In this document: piece after piece, positions 1 to 5,971 of the stretch
Position numbering within the stretch: the stretch's first letter is position 1
How the letters are laid out: each line of letters begins with the position of its first letter
From: JABDJL01 sp047614505
Lineage (GTDB): Bacteria > Pseudomonadota > Gammaproteobacteria > Xanthomonadales > SZUA-36
Assembly (NCBI GenBank): GCA_047614505.1
Contig: JBLHGQ010000126.1
Location: forward strand, 1-8,319
Direction: 5' to 3'
Length of the DNA: 8,319 nucleotides
Made by a program: the position numbers and the translations under genes
Notes under the pieces: model-generated
Told to the model about the DNA's origin: nothing
Seen by the model: the letters and a program-made list of their open reading frames with translations, nothing else
Database searches by the model: none

Positions 1-403
1 AGGCAAGCAACCCCAGTACCAGAAAACCAGCCATCAGATCAGCCATCACAGTGAGAGGCTTGTATTGAGAATCTGGTGAAAAGGCAATCCAGATCAACAG
101 CAGAGTCACACCTGACAATGCCAAACAAACGCGTTGATGCCGTTTCCTTTTCCAGGCCAAAACTAAAATAAACAGCACGCAAAGACCAAGTGCACAGACA
201 AGTGCACGCTGCAAAACCAAAGCCAGAGGTATACCCGCTATGACACTTTCTTCAGAGACGTTCGATGCACTGTCGATCATGCCATAGCAGGATGGCCAGG
301 GCTCGCAGCCAATTCCGAATGTATCCAGACGCAGGTAGGCGCTAAGCACAAGCGCCAGAATGGCCAAAATCAGGGAAATGCGAACCAGTAATTTTAAATT
401 CAT
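1..403 (-). CDS. COX15/CtaA-like membrane protein (heme A synthase family), 3' end outside window
   Basis: Reading down from the ATG at 403-401 gives 134 residues with no stop before the window edge. Residues 5-22 form a transmembrane helix. They are followed by YLRLDTFGIGCEPWPSCYG (23-41), the first-loop motif of COX15/CtaA proteins, with the Cys pair C33 and C39 spaced C-x5-C. Further helices cover about 54-84 and 92-108, and another begins near 119. The family hydroxylates and oxidises heme O to heme A in the membrane, for aa3/ba3-type oxidases. Oddity: family members carry a Glu and a heme-ligand His in ExxHR at the start of helix 2, but the aligned residues here are L62 and Q65 (LVLQR). 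It may be a diverged or non-catalytic member, or have another heme role. An in-frame GTG at 409 is an alternative start, and an in-frame stop lies at 421-419. It is divergent from the oxidase-like operon. Family fairly sure, activity unsure. Confidence 0.75.
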   Translation of the reverse strand, partial: MNLKLLVRISLILAILALVLSAYLRLDTFGIGCEPWPSCYGMIDSASNVSEESVIAGIPLALVLQRALVCALGLCVLFILVLAWKRKRHQRVCLALSGVTLLLIWIAFSPDSQYKPLTVMADLMAGFLVLGLLA

Positions 404-418
404 TTTCACGGCGAAATA

Positions 419-432
419 TCAACGATCGTTGA
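419..432. promoter_or_regulatory. 14-bp perfect palindrome TCAACGATCGTTGA
   Basis: The two 7-base arms are exact reverse complements with no spacer. It lies 15 bp upstream of the minus-strand ATG, in the leader of the predicted minus transcript, so it could be an operator or roadblock for that gene. About 0.5 such palindromes are expected by chance in a window this size, so only its placement supports it. Confidence 0.3.
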
Positions 433-469
433 AGTCTGCCACACCAAGCGGCTTGACACCTCACAAAGC

Positions 470-478
470 ACTATACCA
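470..478 (-). promoter_or_regulatory. Candidate extended -10 for the COX15-like gene
   Basis: On the minus strand the bases read TGGTATAGT: a TG-n extension followed by TATAGT (5 of 6 to TATAAT). It predicts a start near 463 and a leader of about 60 nt. No good -35 exists. The place where one would sit overlaps the FNR/DNR-type box at 483-496, so a regulator bound there could interfere with this promoter. Inferred from motif and spacing only. Confidence 0.4.
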
Positions 479-482
479 GTAA

Positions 483-496
483 CTGATCTGCATCAA
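483..496 (+). promoter_or_regulatory. FNR/ANR/DNR-type operator CTGAT-CTGC-ATCAA
   Basis: It matches the TTGAT-N4-ATCAA consensus of the FNR/ANR/DNR group in 9 of 10 defined positions, with the mismatch only at the first T. Its centre (489.5) is exactly 41.5 bp upstream of position 531, the start implied by the extended -10 at 516-524. This is the class II activator geometry. FNR/ANR sense low oxygen, and DNR/NnrR-type members sense nitric oxide with the same half-sites, so the sequence cannot tell them apart. It sits 79 bp before the first gene of the operon. Confidence 0.65.
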
Positions 497-515
497 TTTT
501 CATTTGTAAATCCCG

Positions 516-524
516 TGCTATTTT
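516..524 (+). promoter_or_regulatory. Extended -10 of the oxidase/NO reductase-like operon
   Basis: TGCTATTTT reads as a TG-n extension plus TATTTT (4 of 6 to TATAAT). The start would be near 531, giving a leader of about 45 nt before the ATG at 576. There is no -35 hexamer, as expected at class II activator-dependent promoters where the FNR-type box at 483-496 takes that place. A plain promoter reading would be weak; the exact spacing to the box is the main support. Confidence 0.5.
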
Positions 525-575
525 CGAGAGGTCTATTTGATTTTGATTTAACTCTACAAAAACAGGGCCAGACAC

Positions 576-743
576 ATGAACCAGGAATCAGAAAACGATC
601 AAGCAGCCGAACGTATTCCGGTGATGCAACGCATACTTGATAACCCATTTTTACTCCTATTTATCGGCGTCGTTGTACCTACAATTTTCTACATCATATG
701 GGGCGTTATGGAAATCGTGACCATTCCGGTGGCCGGACCATGA
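576..743 (+). CDS. Small single-helix membrane protein, likely oxidase/NOR accessory subunit (CoxIIa-like position)
   Basis: This is a 55-residue protein starting at ATG 576, with AGGG at 564-567 eight bases before it. Residues 1-19 are polar and acid-rich. Residues 24-46 form one hydrophobic helix starting DNPFLLLFIG and ending at WGVME, with a short tail IVTIPVAGP. I do not recognise it by sequence. It is the first gene after the predicted promoter and lies 58 bp ahead of the CuA subunit II gene. Thermus ba3 oxidase has a third one-helix subunit (IIa) of about 34 residues that supplies the helix missing from its short subunit II. Subunit II here is also one-helix, so an equivalent role is a reasonable inference. 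It could also be an assembly factor. Coding is supported by frame, ribosome site and the hydrophobic pattern. Confidence 0.7.
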   Translation: MNQESENDQAAERIPVMQRILDNPFLLLFIGVVVPTIFYIIWGVMEIVTIPVAGP

Positions 744-801
744 TCGTCAATTTCCAAGTTCTGATTTTTTCTATTTAACCCGCTAATTAACAGGATGACT
801 C

Positions 802-1353
802 ATGAGTTCCATTCAACCTCCCAGTGAAAGAATCTGGTGGAATAAACCACTCGATAGAGTTGAAGGCGCCTGGATTGCAATCGCTTTAGTCTGGTCGCTG
901 ATTATGTTCACCATGATGCCTCTGTGGCATTTATACGGTAAGCAGAACCTATCAAACGAGGCCTACCGGACAACACCAGCGGCGTTTCAGGCAAAAGCGC
1001 AAGCCATGGTGGATCAATATACGGTTCGCACCGAAACCGACATGCAATTACCGGTGGTCCACCCTCCTCCTGGCAGTGATGTGTACCTGATCGCGAGGCT
1101 ATGGCAATGGTGGCCCTTACTGGAACTCGAAAAAGGTCAAACCTACCGCTTACACGTTTCTTCCATGGATTGGCAGCACGGCTTTTCTTTACAACCCGTC
1201 AATATCAACACTCAAATACTGCCCGGTTATGACATGGTTTTGACTGTTACGCCAGATACCGACGGTGACCAAACCATCATCTGCAACGAGTACTGCGGAA
1301 TTGGACATCACAACATGGTCGGCAAAATCTATATAACGGAGGCCAGACGATGA
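802..1353 (+). CDS. Heme-copper oxidase/NO reductase subunit II, ba3-like, with CuA site
   Basis: The 183-residue subunit has one transmembrane helix (about 22-44), then a periplasmic cupredoxin domain that takes electrons from a soluble donor such as cytochrome c and passes them to subunit I. The CuA site is complete: H126 (WQHGF), then CNEYCGIGHHNM at 161-172, giving C161, E163 by main chain, C165, H169 and M172. The domain matches the short Thermus ba3-type subunit II closely, including NIN and LPG between the ligand blocks (134-142). There is no extra C-terminal cytochrome c domain. CAGGA lies just ahead of the ATG. The stop overlaps the subunit I start by four bases (ATGA, 1350-1353), showing translational coupling. 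It would be NorS-like if the neighbour is an sNOR. Retention of CuA rules out a quinol-only enzyme. Confidence 0.93.
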   Translation: MSSIQPPSERIWWNKPLDRVEGAWIAIALVWSLIMFTMMPLWHLYGKQNLSNEAYRTTPAAFQAKAQAMVDQYTVRTETDMQLPVVHPPPGSDVYLIARLWQWWPLLELEKGQTYRLHVSSMDWQHGFSLQPVNINTQILPGYDMVLTVTPDTDGDQTIICNEYCGIGHHNMVGKIYITEARR

Positions 1354-3062
1354 GTGCCGAACAGTTTCGTATCTGCCCTGAATCAGGGCTTCAATTTCAT
1401 AAACCTGCCGAACGTCTTATGCGGGCCTTCGCTGTTGTTGCGGTCGTCATGTTACTTATTGGTGGTTTGGCTGCAATTGGCGTAGTACTGACCCGTTGGC
1501 CTGCGATTCACTTACTTCCAGCCGACAAGTTTTACCAGGTGCTGACGGTACACGGCATTAACATGTTGATTTTCTGGATCATATTCTTTGAGATTGCAGT
1601 TTTGTATTTCTGCTCATCAACGCTTCTTCGTTGCCGGCTTGCCATGCCAAAGTTGGCCTGGGTTGGTTTCGGATTGATGGTGGTTGGTGCGTTGCTGAAC
1701 AACATCACGGTGTTTAGCGGCAATTCAAGTGTCATGATGACCTCTTATGTGCCAATGCCGGCCGAGCCGAATTTTTACCTTGGTTTGATACTGTTTGCTG
1801 TCGGGGCGCTCATAGGTTGTTTTATCTTCCTCGGCACCCTTGTTATCGCCAAAGAAGAAAAAACCTATGAAGGCTCTATTCCGCTGGTCACTTTTGGTGC
1901 TTTGACGGCCTGTATTATTGCCGTATTTACCATCGCGTCCGGTGCAATCATTCTCATTCCGACCTATCTCTGGTCCTTGGGTTACATATCGCATATAGAT
2001 GCCGCGATGTACCGTCTCATTTGGTGGGCGTTCGGGCACTCATCCCAGCAAATCAACATGGCTGCACAAGTGGCTGTCTGGTACGCGATTGCCGCAATAG
2101 CTTTTGGAGCTAAACCACTGTCTGAGAAAGTCAGCCGCGGTGCATTCCTGTTGTATATCGCATTCTTGCAATTGGCCTCAGCGCATCATCTGTTGGTTGA
2201 CCCGGGCCTGAGTTCTGAATGGAAAATCTTCAACACCAGCTATGCCATGTACCTCGCAGTTCTGGCCAGTATGGTTCACGGCCTGACCGTTCCCGGTTCA
2301 ATCGAAGTTGCCCAGCGGGCCAAAGGCCTGACCAAGGGATTGTTTGAGTGGTTGCGTAAGGCCCCTTGGAGTAACCCGACATTTTCCGGAATGTTTATCT
2401 CATTGGTCGGGTTTGGTTTTATCGGTGGCATTTCAGGTGTGGTGATGGGTACCGAGCAAATTAATATCATCATTCATAACACCATTTATGTTCCAGGGCA
2501 TTTTCACGCAACCGTTGTGCTTGGTACAACACTGACCTTTATGGCATTGACCTATTACCTGATTCCGGTGCTGTTTAGAAGAGAATTGGCATTTCCCCTG
2601 CTGGCCAGATGGCAGCCATATATTTTTGGCGCAAGTATGGCAATGTTTACATTGTCGATGATGGGCGCCGGAACCCTGGGTGTCGAACGCAGGCATTGGG
2701 ACATGGCATTTACTAACGCACCCTTGAGTTTCGATTATCCGGCCAGCGCCTACACCATGATGGGCCTGGTTGGCCTCAGCGGAATGGCTGCCATCACCGG
2801 CGGTGCTATGTTCGTACTCATCACTGTGTATTCCGTATTCTTTGGTAAGCGTATTGGAACTGAGTCCAAATTTAGCGGTTTTACCAGTCGTTTAATGATG
2901 GCTGCTCCTGATATCACGCCTGCAGGCGGTCATGCTGCTGCCGGGAAATGGGGCTTTGCTGCTCCCGGCACATTCGTGCTGGCGATGTTCTTCCTGATGA
3001 TCTTCGTTATCTACTACGCAATTAACTGGAAGTACCTGGCCTCGGTATGGCCGCTGGCCTGA
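1350..3062 (+). CDS. B-type heme-copper oxidoreductase subunit I lacking the active-site Tyr; probable nitric oxide reductase
   Basis: The 570-residue polytopic subunit has roughly 13 helices and is close in length to Thermus ba3 subunit I (562). Ligands are visible: H68 (LTVHGIN) and H386 for the low-spin heme, H384 for the active-site heme (VPGHFH, 381-386), and H230, H279 and H280 for CuB (WWAFGH; SAHHLLVDPGLS). In ba3 oxidases CuB His is followed four residues later by the cross-linked Tyr (GHPxVY). Here the segment is GHSSQQIN, with Q233, Q234 and N236 and no Tyr. The C-family Tyr position, six before H279, is also not Tyr (L273). Loss of this Tyr is typical of NO reductases in the superfamily, so the reaction 2 NO to N2O is more likely than O2 reduction. 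GGAGG at 1338-1342 leads the ATG. NorY-like by order. Family certain, substrate inferred. Confidence 0.9.
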   Translation: MSAEQFRICPESGLQFHKPAERLMRAFAVVAVVMLLIGGLAAIGVVLTRWPAIHLLPADKFYQVLTVHGINMLIFWIIFFEIAVLYFCSSTLLRCRLAMPKLAWVGFGLMVVGALLNNITVFSGNSSVMMTSYVPMPAEPNFYLGLILFAVGALIGCFIFLGTLVIAKEEKTYEGSIPLVTFGALTACIIAVFTIASGAIILIPTYLWSLGYISHIDAAMYRLIWWAFGHSSQQINMAAQVAVWYAIAAIAFGAKPLSEKVSRGAFLLYIAFLQLASAHHLLVDPGLSSEWKIFNTSYAMYLAVLASMVHGLTVPGSIEVAQRAKGLTKGLFEWLRKAPWSNPTFSGMFISLVGFGFIGGISGVVMGTEQINIIIHNTIYVPGHFHATVVLGTTLTFMALTYYLIPVLFRRELAFPLLARWQPYIFGASMAMFTLSMMGAGTLGVERRHWDMAFTNAPLSFDYPASAYTMMGLVGLSGMAAITGGAMFVLITVYSVFFGKRIGTESKFSGFTSRLMMAAPDITPAGGHAAAGKWGFAAPGTFVLAMFFLMIFVIYYAINWKYLASVWPLA

Positions 3063-3079
3063 TTGACCAGGGTAGCTTA

Positions 3080-3898
3080 ATGCCGGGTGCCAGAAACGGG
3101 TGCCCGGTTTTGCTTTTCTTCATTATTTGCTTGTGGGCTGTAAACAGTCACGCCCAGCTAATGGAAAATGCTGAGGGATGGGACCAGGATTCAGCGATAA
3201 ACCATTCTCAGGCTGTCATTGGAAAACGTATTGGGGATTATCAATTCACCAGCCGCGACGGTACCTTTGTTTCTTTGTCTGAATATACCGGTAAGCCACT
3301 GCTGATCAGCATGGTTTTTACTTCTTGTCACCACGTCTGTCCGCTAACTACACGCAGGCTCAATGATGCGGTACAGGCTGCCCGTGATGTGATGGAGCCT
3401 GGCTCTTTCAATGTTCTCACCATCGGTTTCGATTCAGTGAACGACACTCCGCAGGCCATGCGTACTTTTGCCCTGGCGCAAAAAATCAGCGATGACAACT
3501 GGGATTTCTTAAGTGCCGATTTTGAAACGGTGAACGCGCTGGCCACTGAGCTGGGATTCATTTTCTACCGCTCGCCTCGTGGCTTTGATCATATCACCCA
3601 GGTATCGGTAGTTGATCGCGCGGGGGTCGTTTATCGTCAGGTTTATGGCGTTCAGTTTGAGTTGCCCTGGTTGGTCGAGCCATTGAAACAACTGGTGTTT
3701 AACCGGCCTGAACACACCGGTAACCCAATTGCCGGTTTGCTGGGGAAAATTCGTTTGTTTTGCACAGTCTACGATCCAGCCAGTGACCGATACCATTTTG
3801 ATTACTCCTTGTTTATTCAAATGGCAATTGGACTTGCGGCTATCATTGGTCTTAGTCTGTTTTTAATCAGAGGGCTTCGACGGCCCGGGCCTGGCTGA
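3080..3898 (+). CDS. SCO1/SenC-family copper chaperone
   Basis: The 272-residue protein probably delivers copper to the CuA (or CuB) site of the adjacent enzyme, or keeps its cysteines reduced, on the periplasmic side. It has a signal peptide (about 1-25, ending SHA) and a thioredoxin-like fold with the copper motif C83-HHV-C87-P. The third ligand is H171 in GFDHITQ, followed by the conserved VVD. A C-terminal helix at about 245-264, after the family sequence FDYSLF, anchors it in the membrane. I chose the ATG at 3080 because AGGGT (3069-3073) lies seven bases ahead and a normal signal peptide follows. An upstream in-frame ATG at 3047 lies inside the subunit I gene, with no ribosome site of its own. 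The gap after subunit I is 17 bp. SenC also follows norSY in ammonia oxidisers. Confidence 0.92.
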   Translation: MPGARNGCPVLLFFIICLWAVNSHAQLMENAEGWDQDSAINHSQAVIGKRIGDYQFTSRDGTFVSLSEYTGKPLLISMVFTSCHHVCPLTTRRLNDAVQAARDVMEPGSFNVLTIGFDSVNDTPQAMRTFALAQKISDDNWDFLSADFETVNALATELGFIFYRSPRGFDHITQVSVVDRAGVVYRQVYGVQFELPWLVEPLKQLVFNRPEHTGNPIAGLLGKIRLFCTVYDPASDRYHFDYSLFIQMAIGLAAIIGLSLFLIRGLRRPGPG

Positions 3899-3908
3899 GC
3901 CAATTAAT

Positions 3909-5966
3909 TTGCTCAAAGCAGTTCAAATTCTTTTTCGCATTCCGTTAAATGGGCTGCAATGGTTGTTGACCAAGAGCTTTTTGGACCCCGTTTCTAATCC
4001 AATGCGACACCTGGGTGCCTTAACCATATTCTTTTTTTGGATCGTGCTGGTTAGTGGCATCTGGTTGTTTATTTTCTTTCGCACCAGTGTAGATGGCGCT
4101 TACGAATCGGTTGAGTTTATGACCCACAGCCAATGGTACTTTGGCGGGGTAATGCGCAGCCTTCATCGCTATGCCTCAGATGCAGCGGTCATTACGCTGG
4201 TTCTGCATATTGTTCGTGAGTTCAGTTTTGACCGCCACAGAGGCAAACGCTGGTTTAGCTGGGTGACCGGTGTACCGCTGTTATGGATGGTCATACCGCT
4301 GGGAATAACCGGCTACTGGCTGGTATGGGATCAGTTGGCTCAATACGTTGCACTCGCTTCTGCTGAGTTGATTGACGCGCTACCCATATTTACTGATTTG
4401 ATGGCGCGTAATTTTCTTAGTGATGAGGCGCTTAGCAATCGGTTTTTCACATTGATGGCATTCCTGCACCTGATTGGCTTGCCTCTATTTCTGGTATTTG
4501 GAATCTGGCTGCACGTGCTGCGGATTAACGGTCCCGAGATTAATCCTCCCCGCCTATTAATGTCGGGCTCCTTGCTAGCCATGTTGCTGCTGTCGCTGGT
4601 TTTTCCCGCACTAAGCCAGGAGCAGGCCAATCTCGCCATAGTGCCGGGTGAGCTTGCAATGGACTGGTTCTACCTTCTCATATACCCCTTGATCAGCAAA
4701 TGGCCGGTAGCATGGGTTTGGGCCTTGCTGGTAGGGGTCAGTGTATTAATTTTCCTTGCCCCCTGGTTACCACCGCAAAAACAGAAATCCGTGGCAGTTG
4801 TCGATTTGAATAACTGTAATGGCTGCGAGCGATGTGTTGTCGACTGTCCGTATGGTGCTCTGACTCTCGAAGCGCGAAGTGATGGAAAAGCCTATGACTT
4901 TGAAGCCGTGGTGGATCCGGATCTGTGTGTCAGCTGTGGAATATGTGTCGGATCCTGCCCTACGGCAACGCCATTTCGAACTCGCAGCGAGCTGATCCCG
5001 GGAATAGACCTGCCCGAACATTCCATGGCTCATTTGCGCGATCAAATCCATCAATGTGCCGAAAGACTTCGTGGAAGCGGGCGAATCATCGTTTTTTGTT
5101 GTACCGGAAGCGAAAAGCTGGATGGGTTGATTGACGATAAAACTGAACTCATTTCGCTCGAATGTATGGCCCAGCTACCGCCGTCTTTTTTGGACTATAT
5201 TCTGAGTCGCAATCTTGCAGATGGTGTGTTGCTGGCCGGTTGTGGTTCGCATACTTGTCACTATCGTTTTGGTGCAGAGTGGACAGAACAAAGGATCAAC
5301 CGGCAGCGGGATCCTCAACTGCGAAAACGTATTTCCAATGCACTGATTGGCATGGCCTGGCAGAAACCCTGGAATCAATACTCAAAGCCTGCAGAATTGT
5401 TGTCTCAGTTTCGGCAATCTCTGGGCTTGAGCGAGCCGGTTAAAGCACAAGCAATTACCGGCATCAGCAGGGTGGCACCAATCTCAAGGCAGGCAGTTGC
5501 ATATGCAGCTTTCGCCGGAATAATCGGACTATTTTCCGTTTGGCCGTCTTTTCGTCTAATTACCAAAGAAGAGGCGATTGTGTCGGTGACTTTTTCGCAT
5601 GCGGGTCAACGTGTGCAGGAGTGCAGGAAGCTGAGTCAGGAAGAACTGCAGAAATTGGCGCCGAACATGCGCAAACCACTGGATTGTCCAAGAGAACGGC
5701 ATCCGGTCGAGTTGAGTTTTCAAATTGATGGTGTTGTCTGGTACCAGCAAAGTATTGCACCAAGTGGAATCTGGAACGATGGTGAGTCAACTATTTATCA
5801 AAGGCTGGTTGTTGATTCAGGTGAACACGACTTGTATATCGGTATGGGTGACTCAGGACCCGGACAGGGATTCACTTTCGAGCACAAGCAGTTGGTGGAC
5901 ATCCGACCCGGCCAGCATATCGTGGTCGAATTTGACTCAACACAACAAACATTCGAAATCAGATAA
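3909..5966 (+). CDS. Fusion: b6-type cytochrome b, two [4Fe-4S] ferredoxin, FlpD/MvhD-like domain, periplasmic C-terminal domain
   Basis: Order in 685 residues: (a) diheme cytochrome b, helices at about 35-57, 83-103, 118-138 and 180-205, with ligands H86/H100 and H187/H202. The 14 and 15 residue spacing is b6-like, as is TGYWLVWDQ (134-142). (b) Two subunit IV-like helices, about 216-235 and 266-285, with MDWF (251-254) where PEWY is expected. (c) Two [4Fe-4S] motifs: C303/306/309/313 and C340/343/346/350. (d) About 392-505, similar to FlpD/MvhD, the [2Fe-2S] electron-transfer subunit of Mvh/Hdr complexes: C397, C398, C419, then GCGSHTCHYRFG (444-455). (e) Helix 530-547 and a beta-rich tail with C571 and C593. 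Topology places (c) and (d) in the cytoplasm and the tail in the periplasm. Start is TTG at 3909 with no clear ribosome site, 10 bp after the SenC stop. Role inferred: electron exchange between a cytoplasmic Fe-S donor and quinone or the reductase. Confidence 0.88.
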   Translation: MLKAVQILFRIPLNGLQWLLTKSFLDPVSNPMRHLGALTIFFFWIVLVSGIWLFIFFRTSVDGAYESVEFMTHSQWYFGGVMRSLHRYASDAAVITLVLHIVREFSFDRHRGKRWFSWVTGVPLLWMVIPLGITGYWLVWDQLAQYVALASAELIDALPIFTDLMARNFLSDEALSNRFFTLMAFLHLIGLPLFLVFGIWLHVLRINGPEINPPRLLMSGSLLAMLLLSLVFPALSQEQANLAIVPGELAMDWFYLLIYPLISKWPVAWVWALLVGVSVLIFLAPWLPPQKQKSVAVVDLNNCNGCERCVVDCPYGALTLEARSDGKAYDFEAVVDPDLCVSCGICVGSCPTATPFRTRSELIPGIDLPEHSMAHLRDQIHQCAERLRGSGRIIVFCCTGSEKLDGLIDDKTELISLECMAQLPPSFLDYILSRNLADGVLLAGCGSHTCHYRFGAEWTEQRINRQRDPQLRKRISNALIGMAWQKPWNQYSKPAELLSQFRQSLGLSEPVKAQAITGISRVAPISRQAVAYAAFAGIIGLFSVWPSFRLITKEEAIVSVTFSHAGQRVQECRKLSQEELQKLAPNMRKPLDCPRERHPVELSFQIDGVVWYQQSIAPSGIWNDGESTIYQRLVVDSGEHDLYIGMGDSGPGQGFTFEHKQLVDIRPGQHIVVEFDSTQQTFEIR

Positions 5967-5971
5967 TTATT

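Noticed and set aside
405..416. The 12-mer TTCACGGCGAAA occurs here and again at 7655-7666, both in gaps between genes.
   Set aside because: About two shared 12-mers are expected by chance in a window of this size, and neither copy is flanked by further similarity.
453..458. Perfect -35 hexamer TTGACA on the plus strand.
   Set aside because: The nearest -10-like sequence is only 13 bp away (TATACC at 472-477), and nothing suitable lies at 16-18 bp. The extended -10 at 516-524 with the FNR-type box fits better.
537..550. Second possible FNR-type box, TTGAT-TTTG-ATTTA.
   Set aside because: The right half matches only 3 of 5, and it lies downstream of the predicted start in an AT-rich stretch. 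A weak auxiliary site cannot be excluded.
1532..2696. Several minus-strand open frames of 65-104 codons within the subunit I gene, and similar ones under the SenC and fusion genes.
   Set aside because: They are antisense to strongly conserved coding sequence and show no family motif or ribosome site.
3047..3079. An 11-residue longer start for the SenC gene.
   Set aside because: It lies inside the subunit I gene without a ribosome site, whereas ATG 3080 has one and directly begins a normal signal peptide.
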